In this document: one piece after another, positions 24,448 through 32,870 of the stretch
How the letters are laid out: each line of letters begins with the position of its first letter
Numbering within the stretch: the stretch's first letter is position 1
NCBI RefSeq assembly: GCF_004122735.1
Contig: NZ_SDIF01000065.1
Coordinates: 1 to 37,483 of the forward strand
Source: Streptomyces sioyaensis
GTDB taxonomy: Bacteria > Actinomycetota > Actinomycetes > Streptomycetales > Streptomycetaceae
Direction of reading: 5' to 3'
DNA length: 37,483 nucleotides
The notes under the pieces: model-generated
What the model saw: the letters and a program-made list of their open reading frames with translations, nothing else
The model's database searches: none
What the model was told of the DNA's origin: nothing
Translations under genes and position numbers: made by a program

Positions 24448-25330
24448 CGCAGCCGAGATCGCCGACATCGCCTTCGCGGCCCCCGTCGGCACGCCCACCG
24501 GAATCGAGGTCATGTCCCTGGCGGAGCTGCGGAAGCGAGTCCCCGTCCGGATGGGTAAGGCCGGTCTCACCGCGCCCCAACGGCCGACCTTTCACCACCT
24601 GCTCACCCTCACCAGCGGCTCTCTCTGGCACACCGTGGACTTCACCGGCTACGCCCTCAAGCCCGGCTCCTGGCTGTGGGTACGCCCTGGCCAGGTGCAG
24701 CAATGGGCCGACCCGCACGAGGCCGAAGGCACATTGATCCTTTTCGAGCGCGACTTCCTGGACCCCGGCACCGTGGCCGCCGCGGCCGTGGACGACCGAC
24801 ACGCCGCGGTCCTCCACGTCCCCGTCGCAGAGGACCGTGATGCCCTGGACACGGCCACTGCCCATCTGACACTTGAGTTCCAGGCCCCGCGCCGACTCCC
24901 TCTCGACACTCATACGGCGGTGCTGCGTCATCTGCTGGCGGTCCTCGTTCTGCGCCTGGCCCGCGTCACTGCCCCGGTCGGCAGCCCGGCCCCCGAACCC
25001 GGTGAGACCTACCTCCGCTTCCGGGACGCGGTCGATCGCGACTTCACCCGCACCCGCCGCCTGGAGGACTACGCCCAAGCCCTCGGCTACTCGACCCGCA
25101 CCCTCTCCCGGGCCACGCTGGCCGCCGCGGGCGTCGGCGCGAAGGAATTCATCGACCGACGCGTGATCCTTGAAGCCCGGCGCCTGCTGGCACACGGCGA
25201 CCAGTCGGCCTCACGCATCGCCGCCCAGCTCGGCTTCTCCAGCGCCACCAACTTCAGCAAGTTCTTTCACCAGCGCACCGGGCAGTCCCCGGTCGCCTTC
25301 CGTACCGCTGTCCGCGGACACGCCACCTAG
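24422..25330 (+). CDS. AraC-family transcriptional regulator with cupin-like sensor
   Basis: A 302-residue regulator. The N-terminal half is a cupin-like ligand domain (FHHLLTLTSGSLWHTVDFTG, YALKPGSWLWVRPGQVQQW). The C-terminal ~100 residues form the double helix-turn-helix: RRLEDYAQALGYSTRTLSRA, VGAKEFIDRRVILEARRLLA and QSASRIAAQLGFSSATNFSK followed by FFHQRTGQSPVAFR. ATG 24422 overlaps the stop of the small ORF; ATG 24425 is equally possible. It is the last gene of the IS-bounded operon and probably controls it. The TAG stop lies in a CTAG that directly meets an IS end, exactly as for the MDMPI gene 4 kb away. Confidence 0.9.
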   Translation: MMVKKRHGDAAEIADIAFAAPVGTPTGIEVMSLAELRKRVPVRMGKAGLTAPQRPTFHHLLTLTSGSLWHTVDFTGYALKPGSWLWVRPGQVQQWADPHEAEGTLILFERDFLDPGTVAAAAVDDRHAAVLHVPVAEDRDALDTATAHLTLEFQAPRRLPLDTHTAVLRHLLAVLVLRLARVTAPVGSPAPEPGETYLRFRDAVDRDFTRTRRLEDYAQALGYSTRTLSRATLAAAGVGAKEFIDRRVILEARRLLAHGDQSASRIAAQLGFSSATNFSKFFHQRTGQSPVAFRTAVRGHAT

Positions 25331-25440
25331 GGTCCGTCTTCAAAGATCATCGGGTTGGTGGATCACCATGGGGTGATACGCGCCCATGAACTCACCGTTC
25401 AGGAGTGGGAGTTACTCGCTCGGCTGATACCGCGCAGGGC
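25330..25440 (+). mobile_element. IS5-family element remnant (other end and transposase N-terminus)
   Basis: Terminal repeat GGGTCCGTCTTCAAAGATC follows the CTA of the AraC stop. About 50 bases on, the frame reads GVIRAHELTVQEWELLARLI then PR, the N-terminus of an IS5-family transposase, before degrading after about 25440. It contains the rare TTA codon. The terminal repeat aligns with the one at 21302 (GGGTCCGTC, one change, TC, then AA and GATC). Only the N-terminal piece is present, while 21302-21575 holds only later parts, so the two are complementary. Confidence 0.75.
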
Positions 25441-25509
25441 GGGTCTGGCGCAGGCAGCATCCGAGCAGGGAGGCACCTGCCCGCAACGCCGCCGCCCCCT
25501 CGCCCGCCG

Positions 25510-26175
25510 TCAGCCCAGCCAGCCGGGCCGCACCAACCCCGACTCGTAGGCCAGGACGACCAGTTGGGCACGGTCACGGGCGCCCAGTTTCACCATCGTG
25601 CGGCTGACATGCGTCTTGGCGGTGAGCGGGCTGACGACCAGCCGGCGGGCGATCTCGTCGTTGGACAGGCCGATGCCGACCAGCGCCATCACCTCCCGCT
25701 CCCGCTCGGTCAGTTCGGACAGCGCACCGGCCGCGGCCGGCTCCTTGGAGCGGGCCGCGAACTCCGCGATCAGACGGCGGGTGACACCGGGTGAGAGCAG
25801 CGCGTCGCCGGCGACGACCGCACGCACGGCCCGCAGCAGCTCGTCCGGTTCGGTGTCCTTGACCAGGAAGCCGGAGGCCCCGGAGCGGAGCGCCTCGAAG
25901 ACGTACTCGTCCAGCTCGAAGGTGGTCAGCATGACGACCTTCACCTCCGCCAGCCGCGGGTCCCCGGTGATCCGGCGGGTGGCGGCCAGGCCGTCCACCA
26001 CCGGCATCCGGATGTCCATCAGGACGATGTCCGGGCGGTGTTCGCGGACGGCGGCCAGCGCCTGCTCCCCGTCCGCGGCCTCGGCGACCACCCCGATATC
26101 GGGCTGGGCGTCCAGCAGCGCCTTGAATCCGGCCCGGACCAGCAGCTGGTCGTCGGCGAGCAGTACCCGGATCAC
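25510..26175 (-). CDS. NarL/LuxR-family response regulator
   Basis: A 221-residue response regulator. The receiver domain has acidic pocket Asp8-Asp9, phosphoacceptor Asp54 (IVLMDIRMPV), Thr84 and Lys106 (GFLVKDTEP), so it is complete. The C-terminal LuxR helix-turn-helix is LTEREREVMALVGIGLSNDE, then IARRLVVSPLTAKTHVSRTM. It is encoded just after the histidine kinase, with a 4-bp overlap of stop and start, a standard pair in Streptomyces. The target is unknown. An imperfect palindrome GGTAG/CTACC upstream of the kinase gene (27533-27548) may be its own site. Confidence 0.95.
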   Translation of the reverse strand: MIRVLLADDQLLVRAGFKALLDAQPDIGVVAEAADGEQALAAVREHRPDIVLMDIRMPVVDGLAATRRITGDPRLAEVKVVMLTTFELDEYVFEALRSGASGFLVKDTEPDELLRAVRAVVAGDALLSPGVTRRLIAEFAARSKEPAAAGALSELTEREREVMALVGIGLSNDEIARRLVVSPLTAKTHVSRTMVKLGARDRAQLVVLAYESGLVRPGWLG

Positions 26176-27464
26176 GACTCCTCCTCGGTGGCGGCCGGGG
26201 TCACCGTATCCGCGTCCGCGGCCCGGCCGGGGCCCGGCGTCCCGGCCAGCGGGATGCGCGCCCGGACCCGGAAACCGCCGTCCGGGCGGGGACCCGCCTC
26301 GACGGTGCCCCCCAGGGCGGCCGCCCGCTCCCGCATCCCGATCAGACCGTTGCCGCCACCGGACGGCTCGCCCGCACCGGAGGTCGCCGGTCCGTCGTCG
26401 TCGACCCGGATCTCCAGCGCCCCGGGGAGGTAGCGGAGCAGCACCCGGGCGGTGCGCGAGCCGGAGTGCCGGACGATGTTGGTGAGCGCCTCCTGCACGA
26501 TGCGGAAGGCGGCCAGATCGGTCCCGGGCGCCAGGGCGACCCGGGCGCCCTCGGTGCCGATGTCCACGGCGAGACCGGCGCGCCGTGCCTGCTCGGTGAG
26601 TTCGGGCAGCCGGTCGAGTCCGGGAGCCGGGGAGCGCGGCGCGTCGCCCGGGGTGCGCAGGGTGCCGAGGACCTGGCGCACCTCGCCCAGCGCCTCCTTG
26701 CTGGCGTCCTTGATGGTGGTCAGCGCGGTCCGCGCCTGCTCCGGGTCCTGGTCGAGCAGCGCCAGGCCCACGCCCGCCTGGACGTTGATGACGGAGATGC
26801 TGTGGGCGAGTACGTCATGCAGCTCCCGGGCGATCCGCAGCCGCTCCTCGTCCGCCCGGCGCCGCTCCGCGGCGGCCCGCTCCGCACCTGCCTTGGCCAG
26901 CTGTTCACGGCGCACCCGTACCAGCTCGGAGAGGGCCATCACGGCCACCACCCAGACGAGGGCGAGCAGTTCCTGGTCCCAGGAGCCGGGCCCCTTGTGC
27001 GGGGGCAGCAGGCGGTAGAGCCAGTGGGCGACCAGCACATGGGAGACCCACACCCCGCCCAGCGCGCACCAGGCGACCGTGCGGTGCCCGGCGACCACTG
27101 CCGAGAACGCGCCGAGCGCGAGGATGAGGAAGACCGGCCCGTACGGATAGCCGGCCGCAAGGTAGACGGCGGTGACGGCGGCGGTGCCGAGGGCGACGGC
27201 GCGCGGGTAACGGTGCCGGAAGAGCAGCAGGGCCGCGCCGCCGATCAGAAGGGCCCGGGCGAGGGAGTCCACCGGGACGCGGCCGGGCTGCTTGTGCCCG
27301 GCGAAGCCCGAGCCCACCGTCACGGCGACCGCCACGACCAGCGTCGAGATCCAGGGCAGCCGGGTGCCGGGCCGGCCCCACCCCTCCCCGGGCGTGACCA
27401 CCGGCCACCGCGCCCACCGCGGCCCGAAGCAGCGCCGCACCCACGTCGGCCGTGCGTTCTCCAT
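26172..27464 (-). CDS. two-component sensor histidine kinase (HisKA_3 type)
   Basis: A 430-residue membrane kinase. Residues ~38-185 carry four to five membrane helices with short loops, so the signal is probably sensed in the membrane. A coiled stretch (LVRVRREQLAKAGAERAAAE) leads to the HisKA_3 box RIARELHDVLAHSISVINVQ with His216. The ATPase domain has FRIVQEALTNIVRHSG (N box), IRVDDDGPAT (G1) and GGNGLIGMRERAAALGGTVE (G2). ATG 27464 is the first start and gives a normal length. Upstream, 27465-27683 has no gene. Confidence 0.95.
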   Translation of the reverse strand: MENARPTWVRRCFGPRWARWPVVTPGEGWGRPGTRLPWISTLVVAVAVTVGSGFAGHKQPGRVPVDSLARALLIGGAALLLFRHRYPRAVALGTAAVTAVYLAAGYPYGPVFLILALGAFSAVVAGHRTVAWCALGGVWVSHVLVAHWLYRLLPPHKGPGSWDQELLALVWVVAVMALSELVRVRREQLAKAGAERAAAERRRADEERLRIARELHDVLAHSISVINVQAGVGLALLDQDPEQARTALTTIKDASKEALGEVRQVLGTLRTPGDAPRSPAPGLDRLPELTEQARRAGLAVDIGTEGARVALAPGTDLAAFRIVQEALTNIVRHSGSRTARVLLRYLPGALEIRVDDDGPATSGAGEPSGGGNGLIGMRERAAALGGTVEAGPRPDGGFRVRARIPLAGTPGPGRAADADTVTPAATEEES

Positions 27465-27532
27465 ACGGTCACGCTAGACCGCGACGGGGCCTACCGGCGT
27501 CAGCCCGGCGCAGGGGCCGGCCGTACTCTCCA

Positions 27533-27548
27533 GGTAGTACGGCCTACC
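27533..27548. promoter_or_regulatory. GGTAG-TACGGC-CTACC inverted repeat
   Basis: Perfect 5-bp arms 6 bases apart, about 70 bp before the kinase start. A regulator site is possible, perhaps for the adjacent response regulator; nothing more can be shown. Confidence 0.3.
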
Positions 27549-27683
27549 GCCGGGAGGACGAGGGGGACGGCAGGGGGGACCATCACCGTCCGGCCGCCCG
27601 GCCGCCCGGCTGCCCAGAGCGCGACGAGGGCCGTACGCCCGCCCCGTCCGGCGACGCCTGGCCACAGGGCCACGGGCCGCCCC

Positions 27684-28889
27684 TCACCCCCGGTCCATCG
27701 CCTCCAGCGCCCGCCGCGCCACCGGGCGGGTGCGGACGATCTCGGCCAGCGTGGTCGTCCCGCGGGTGATCTTCGCGAAGGCGTGCCAGGCGGGACGGAA
27801 GCCCGTGATCGCCGCGTGCAGCAGGCCGGGGCGGCGGGTGAAGACCTGGAGCATCCGGCGCCCCACGCCCATCTCCACCCCGAGGCCGGCCTTGATGGCG
27901 AAGGCGTAATTGAGGGCCTGGCGGCGGGCGTCCACCGCGTCGTGCGCCTCGGATACCCGTACCGCCCACTCCCCCGCGAGCCGCCCGGACCGCAGGGCGA
28001 AGGAGATGCCCTCCCGGGTCCACGGCTCCAGCAGCCCGGCCGCGTCCCCGCACACCAGCACCCGGCCGCGGGACAGCGGCGAGTCATCGGCGCGGCAACG
28101 CGTCAGATGCCCCGAGGAGATGCTCGGTTCGAAACCGGCCAGGCCCAGCCGGCCGATGAAGTCCTCCAGGTAGCGCTTGGTCGCCGCGCCCTCACCACGT
28201 GCGGAGATGACGCCCACGGTGAGGGTGTCGCCCTTGGGGAACACCCAGCCGTAACTGCCGGGGATCGGCCCCCAGTCGATGAGCACCCGGCCCGCCCAGT
28301 CCTCCGCGACCGGCTCCGGCACCGGAATCTCCGCCTCCAGGCCCAGGTCGACCTGGTCGACCTTGACCCCGACATGCCCCCCTATACGGCCCGCGCTGCC
28401 GTCCGCGCCGACCACGGCACGCGCCAGCACCACCTCGCCGTCGCCCAGCACCACCGCGACGGTCCGCCGGTCCGGTACCTCGGCGCCGTGCTGTTCCACC
28501 CGCGCGACCGTGACACCGGTGCGGACCGTGGCGCCCGCGTCCTGGGCCGACGCGACCAGCCGGGCATCGAACTCGGGCCGGTTGATCAGCCCGAACAGCA
28601 TGTTCTTGGAGCGGCGGGTGCGGGTGAGCCGGCCGTTCAGCGAGAACGTCACCGCATGCACCCGGTCGCGCAACGGCAGGTCGAAGCCGGGCGGCAGGGA
28701 ATCCCGCGAGGGGCCGATGATGCCGCCGCCACAGGTCTTGTAGCGCGGGAGGTCCGCTTTCTCCAGCAGCAACACCCGGCGTCCCGTACACGCCGCGGCA
28801 TGCGCCGCCGAGGCGCCCGCAGGCCCCGCGCCCACCACCACGACGTCCCACACCTGCTCGTTGTCCTCCGCTGCCCGCTCGCTGCTCAC
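27684..28889 (-). CDS. geranylgeranyl-reductase family flavoprotein, MenJ-like
   Basis: A 401-residue FAD enzyme. The dinucleotide-binding site is WDVVVVGAGPAGASAAHAAA. The family motif YKTCGGGI follows, then VVGADGSAGRIG and the second FAD motif VLVCGDAAGLLEPWTREGIS. This is the BchP/ChlP-like group; in actinobacteria the member MenJ saturates one isoprene unit of menaquinone, which is the likeliest role here. There is a C-terminal helical part with TRGTTTLAEIVRTRPVARRA. GTG 28889 is chosen; the longer frame upstream is not family-like. The adjacent genes do not include menaquinone or nuo genes, so the function rests on family only. Confidence 0.88.
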   Translation of the reverse strand: MSSERAAEDNEQVWDVVVVGAGPAGASAAHAAACTGRRVLLLEKADLPRYKTCGGGIIGPSRDSLPPGFDLPLRDRVHAVTFSLNGRLTRTRRSKNMLFGLINRPEFDARLVASAQDAGATVRTGVTVARVEQHGAEVPDRRTVAVVLGDGEVVLARAVVGADGSAGRIGGHVGVKVDQVDLGLEAEIPVPEPVAEDWAGRVLIDWGPIPGSYGWVFPKGDTLTVGVISARGEGAATKRYLEDFIGRLGLAGFEPSISSGHLTRCRADDSPLSRGRVLVCGDAAGLLEPWTREGISFALRSGRLAGEWAVRVSEAHDAVDARRQALNYAFAIKAGLGVEMGVGRRMLQVFTRRPGLLHAAITGFRPAWHAFAKITRGTTTLAEIVRTRPVARRALEAMDRG

Positions 28890-29001
28890 CTGTGCGTCTG
28901 CTCCCGTTCCATAGCTGGCTGCGCGTCCCGCCCGCATCCTACGGGCCGCTGTTGTGTGCGGGGCCTGTGGGAAGATCGGGGGCACTGATGTCCGTACGTC
29001 C

Positions 29002-29033
29002 GGCCCGTCCGGCTCACAAGGTCCGGACGGCCC
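29002..29033. promoter_or_regulatory. inverted repeat upstream of the dipeptidase
   Basis: GGCCCGTCCGG and CCGGACGGCCC pair with one mismatch around a 10-base loop, and each arm is flanked by GTACG (28994-28998, 29034-29038). It lies 34 bases before ATG 29068. It could be an operator or a leader hairpin. Confidence 0.4.
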
Positions 29034-29067
29034 GTACGCACAACGCCGCGCCCACCAGGAGCGTTCC

Positions 29068-30429
29068 ATGACTGACAGTCCGCTCGCACACACCGTCGCC
29101 GCGCTGCAGCCGCGTGCCAGGACCGAACTGGCCGAGCTGGTGGCCTTCAAGTCGGTGGCAGATCCGGCCCAGTTCCCCCGGAGCGAGTGCGAGGCGGCGG
29201 CCCGGTGGGTCGTCGAGGCGCTGCGGGCGGACGGCTTCCAGGACGTGGCGCTGCTGGACACCCCCGACGGCACCCAGTCCGTGTACGGCTACCTGCCCGG
29301 CCCGGCCGGTGCCCCGACGGTCCTGCTGTACGCGCACTACGACGTGCAGCCTCCGCTGGACGAGGCCGCCTGGGTCTCCCCGCCGTTCGAGCTGACCGAG
29401 CGCGACGGCCGCTGGTACGGCCGCGGGGCCGCCGACTGCAAGGGCGGCCTGATCATGCATCTGACGGCGCTGCGCGCGCTGAAGGAGCACGGCGGGGTGC
29501 CGGTCAACGTCAAGGTGATCGTGGAGGGTTCCGAGGAGCAGGGCACCGGCGGTCTGGAGCGCTACGCCGAGGCGCACCCCGATCTGCTGGCCGCCGATGC
29601 CATCGTCATCGGCGACACCGGTAACTTCCGGGTCGGGCTGCCGACGGTGACCGCGACGCTGCGCGGCATGACGCTCGTCCGGGTCCAGGTCGACACCCTG
29701 GAGGGCAATCTGCACTCCGGCCAGTTCGGCGGCGCGGCCCCCGACGCACTGGCGGCGCTGATCCGGATCCTGGACTCGCTGCGCGCCGAGGACGGTTCGA
29801 CGACGGTACGGGGCCTGACCGCCGACGCCACCTGGGACGGCCTTGCCTACCCGGAAGCCGACTTCCGCAAGGACGCCAAGGTCCTGGACGGGGTCGGGCT
29901 GCTCGGCAGCGGCACGGTCGCGGACCGGATCTGGGCGCGGCCGGCCGTCACGGTGCTCGGCATCGACTGCCCGCCGGTGGTCGGTGCCACGCCGTCCGTC
30001 CAGGCGGGTGCGCGGGCGCTGGTGAGCCTGCGGGTGCCGCCGGGCACGGACGCGGCCGAGGCGACGAAGCTGCTGGCCGCGCATCTGGAGGGCGCCGCTC
30101 CGTGGGGTGCGCGGGTCGCGGTCGAGCAGGTCGGGCAGGGGCAGGCGTTCCGCGCGGACACCAGCAGCCCGGCGTATGCGTCGATGGCGGCGGCGCTCCA
30201 GGAGGCGTACGACGGCGAGGAGATGCAGACCTCCGGCATGGGCGGCTCGATCCCGCTGTGCAACACCCTGGCCGGGCTCTACCCGGACGCGGAGATCCTG
30301 CTCATCGGGCTGAGCGAACCGGAGGCGCAGATCCACGCGGTCAACGAGAGCGTCTCGCCGCAGGAGCTGGAACGGCTCTCGCTGGCGGAGGCGCTGTTCC
30401 TGGGCGAGTACGCGAAGAGCCGCGCCTGA
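29068..30429 (+). CDS. M20-family dipeptidase
   Basis: A 453-residue zinc peptidase of the M20/M25/M40 family. The metal and catalytic residues are all in place: His-Asp in LLYAHYDVQPP, the Asp of YGRGAADCKGGLI, Glu-Glu in VEGSEEQGTGG, the Asp of VIGDTGNF and the final histidine in EPEAQIHAVNES. The dimerisation (lid) domain lies at ~195-365, with HSGQFGG-type text (EGNLHSGQFGGAAPDALAAL). Relatives cleave dipeptides, often those with a beta-alanyl, D- or gamma-linked part. ATG 29068 has AGGAG six bases upstream. Confidence 0.94.
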   Translation: MTDSPLAHTVAALQPRARTELAELVAFKSVADPAQFPRSECEAAARWVVEALRADGFQDVALLDTPDGTQSVYGYLPGPAGAPTVLLYAHYDVQPPLDEAAWVSPPFELTERDGRWYGRGAADCKGGLIMHLTALRALKEHGGVPVNVKVIVEGSEEQGTGGLERYAEAHPDLLAADAIVIGDTGNFRVGLPTVTATLRGMTLVRVQVDTLEGNLHSGQFGGAAPDALAALIRILDSLRAEDGSTTVRGLTADATWDGLAYPEADFRKDAKVLDGVGLLGSGTVADRIWARPAVTVLGIDCPPVVGATPSVQAGARALVSLRVPPGTDAAEATKLLAAHLEGAAPWGARVAVEQVGQGQAFRADTSSPAYASMAAALQEAYDGEEMQTSGMGGSIPLCNTLAGLYPDAEILLIGLSEPEAQIHAVNESVSPQELERLSLAEALFLGEYAKSRA

Positions 30430-30454
30430 GGTCCTGAGGCCCGCCGGGACGGAC

Positions 30455-30486
30455 GGGCGCCGCGGCCGGGCCGGGGCGCGGCGCCC
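30455..30486. terminator. 10-bp perfect hairpin, shared terminator
   Basis: GGGCGCCGCG (30455-30464) pairs perfectly with CGCGGCGCCC (30477-30486) around a 12-base loop, midway between the convergent dipeptidase and TmrB-NUDIX genes. Confidence 0.7.
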
Positions 30487-30503
30487 GATCCTCCGACGGT
30501 GCG

Positions 30504-31547
30504 TCAGCCGACGGGGACACCCGCCTCCAGGTGGAGCGGACAGCCTTGTTCGCGGGCGCGCAGCGCCCAGCGCAGCCGGTTCCAGCGCACCGGCGGCAGC
30601 ATCTTCTCGGCCTCGGTCTCGGTGACGAAGCGCCATTCGCGCAGTTCGGAGCCGGGCAGCAGCAGCTTGCTGATCCGGTCGTCGGTCAGGGTGCCGCCGT
30701 CGTAGAGCAGCCGCATACCGCCGAAGCCGGGCGGTTTGGGGGCTTCCCAGTCCAGGACGAGCAGCCGGGGCGCACGGGGCAGTTCGATGCCGAGCTCCTC
30801 GGCGACCTCCCGTACTCCGGCGTGGACGGGTGCCTCCCCGCGCTCCACGATGCCGCCGGGGAATTCCCAGCCGGCCTTGTAGGTCGGGTCGACGAGCAGC
30901 ACCCGGTCCTGGTCGTCGAAGAGCAGCACCCCGGCCGCGAGCGTCTCGGCGGTCGGTTCGGGGGTCTGCACGATGTCGCAGGCGCCGGCGCCGGTGCGTA
31001 CGGCCTCGGCGACCCGCTCGGCGGTCTGCCGGGGCGTGAGCCGGGTGGTGTCGACGACGTGGGCGTCGCCCTGGAGCCAGGGCAGGGCATCGGCGTACGG
31101 GCCCAGGTGTTCCAGGCTCCACCGGCGCGTCGACGCGGCGGCTTCGGTGGCCTCGGTGTCCTCGGCGGCGTCCGCACGGTGGGCTATTCGGGCCCGCAGG
31201 ATCGTTTCCTCCGCATGCAGCAGCACGTGCCGTACGGGAATCCGGCGGGCCGCGAGGGCGCCGAAGATCTCGTCGCGGTACTCCTGCCGCAGCAGCGTCA
31301 TGGGCGTGATCAGCGGGCCCGGCACTTCGGTGAGCAGTGCCGCGGCGGTGTCCACGACCAAGCGCCGCCAGGCCGGCAGGTCCTGATAGTCGTCGATCTC
31401 CTCGAACCGCTTGGCCGGCAGCATCAACCGCAGTCCGCTGCCGAGGAGTTCGGGGTCGTAGAGCGTGCTTCCGGGAAGCAGGTCGAGCAATTCTTGAGCC
31501 GCAGTGGTCTTGCCCGCACCGAACGTGCCGTTCAGCCAGACGATCAC
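30504..31547 (-). CDS. TmrB-like P-loop kinase fused to NUDIX hydrolase
   Basis: A 347-residue two-domain protein. Residues 1-~180 hold a P-loop (IVWLNGTFGAGKTTAAQELL) and text resembling the tunicamycin-resistance protein TmrB: YDPELLGSGLRLMLP, DYQDLPAWRRLV and ITPMTLLRQEY, then HVLLHAEETILRARI. Residues ~205-345 are a NUDIX domain with a full box G-x5-E-x7-REVAEELG (GGIVERGEAPVHAGVREVAE then ELGI) that binds Mg2+ and cleaves nucleoside diphosphate linkages. TmrB binds ATP and confers tunicamycin resistance by an unclear route. Substrate here is unknown; a nucleotide or UDP-sugar-like molecule would fit both halves. ATG 31547 is clear, with GAGGGGAAA directly before it. Confidence 0.88.
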   Translation of the reverse strand: MIVWLNGTFGAGKTTAAQELLDLLPGSTLYDPELLGSGLRLMLPAKRFEEIDDYQDLPAWRRLVVDTAAALLTEVPGPLITPMTLLRQEYRDEIFGALAARRIPVRHVLLHAEETILRARIAHRADAAEDTEATEAAASTRRWSLEHLGPYADALPWLQGDAHVVDTTRLTPRQTAERVAEAVRTGAGACDIVQTPEPTAETLAAGVLLFDDQDRVLLVDPTYKAGWEFPGGIVERGEAPVHAGVREVAEELGIELPRAPRLLVLDWEAPKPPGFGGMRLLYDGGTLTDDRISKLLLPGSELREWRFVTETEAEKMLPPVRWNRLRWALRAREQGCPLHLEAGVPVG

Positions 31548-32870
31548 GGTTTCCCCTCTTCCCTAGACCCAGGTGAGTTGCCCGGCACACCCTGCCACGG
31601 AAAGTCCGGGCCAGGGGCCGCGCACAGGACCGGGAACGTTGCGCATTCGACCAACGGCGCGGCCAGGGAGACTTCGCGCACCCGTGGACGAGCCGATCGC
31701 GAAATGCACCGCGCGGAGGATGCCGGTCACCGCATCCCCGCCACGAAGCCCCCGGCAAACAAGCGCTCCCCAGCCCCTCCAGAACCGAAACCCTCCCCCG
31801 CATACCGGATTCCCGCCCCGTCGGCCCAGGCGGCGCGCATATGACGGCGGTCCGTGGACGACCGGCGGCCGGTTCCGCACGGTCCACCACACTTTGCCCG
31901 CCTCAAGGGCCGGGCCGGCGAGGAAATGCCGTGGGAGAAGCGGAATGAGGAGCGGAATATGGGGCTCGCGGGCGGCACATGCGTCGAGAACGCGGTGCGC
32001 GGTGCGGTGGCCGGTGCGCGGTACGCAGTGTGCTGTGCCCGGTGATCTCTGTCATCGGTGGTGCACCGGCCGCGCATGATTTTCGGGGCCAAGGTGTCCG
32101 GAGTTTGCCCCGCTGAAGGGAAAGGCCCTGCCCTGGGCGGAAGTTGTTGCCGTTCCAGGGGAATTGCTTGGCCGCCGGGTCGACGAGTGAACGGAAGACG
32201 TACGGAGGGAGAGTGACCTGCCGGTACTGCATCCGGACACACCTTCTCCGCCGCTGATTTGCGACCATCAGGAATTCCTGGGGGCGGGGCCCGCAGGGAA
32301 TTCTCCAGGATGCAGACGCAGGTGCGGATGCACATACGGAGACGGAGACGGAGACGCATATGGACGCGGACACGGACGCGGACACGGATGCGGGTACGGA
32401 TACGGACACGGACACGGATACAGGCGTAGGGACGGATGCAGAGGCGGAGAAAGCGGGAGAACCAGGGACAGCCAGAGGAAAGGCGAGCTGCACGCGAGGA
32501 CGCACCACCGCGAGGAAGTCGTACCTCGCATGACGTCAGACCGCCGCGAGGACGGCGGAGATCGAGCTCGCGGGGCGCGCGGCTACGCGAGACACCAGTG
32601 AGCGGCGCGCCGGGGGGCGGCGATGAGCGAACCGGTCCGCTCGGGGCAAGCAGAGGGCCGAGCCAGAGGCGAGCAGGCGGAACCAAACATAACCAAACGC
32701 ACGTGGCGGGATCTCGTCCCGAACGGCGGGGAACGTCACGGACTTTGGGGGTGACAGAGGAACCACCATCACCCCTCTTCCAACAGACTCCAACAAGCTC
32801 TACCGTAAACACTCGCCAGCGAACGGTCGCGACCCCACCACACCTCTCGTGAAGACGGAGGACGCGAAGC
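31548..32870. other. 1.3-kb gap without a convincing gene
   Basis: No frame on either strand shows a recognisable protein. Long open frames exist on both strands, but their products are Arg/Pro-rich and low in complexity. The gap holds a cluster of GCGGTGCG-like short repeats near 31995-32025, a perfect palindrome CAGGAATTCCTG (32269-32280), the hexamer repeat below, and the alpha-galactosidase upstream region. The latter has AACCAAA twice, three bases apart (near 32684-32700), and a CGGGA/TCCCG inverted repeat (32707-32721). Confidence 0.6.
32336..32440. repeat. 6-bp-period repeat (GGACAC/GGACGC/GGAGAC)
   Basis: About 105 bases are built from imperfect hexamers of the form GGANAC or GGACGC with G-A on one strand at fixed 6-bp spacing. 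Two plus-strand frames are open through it; one, from ATG 32360 to 32533, would give an Asp-Thr repeat protein of 57 residues. No good ribosome site precedes it. Confidence 0.75.

Noticed and set aside
21302..25440. A classic composite transposon with two complete IS copies carrying the four-gene operon.
   Set aside because: Both IS pieces are fragments, they cover different parts of the element, and their terminal repeats face the same way, so they could not move the block.
32336..32440. The hexamer repeat as a CRISPR array.
   Set aside because: There are no spacers; the unit is 6 bp and continuous, and no cas genes are near.
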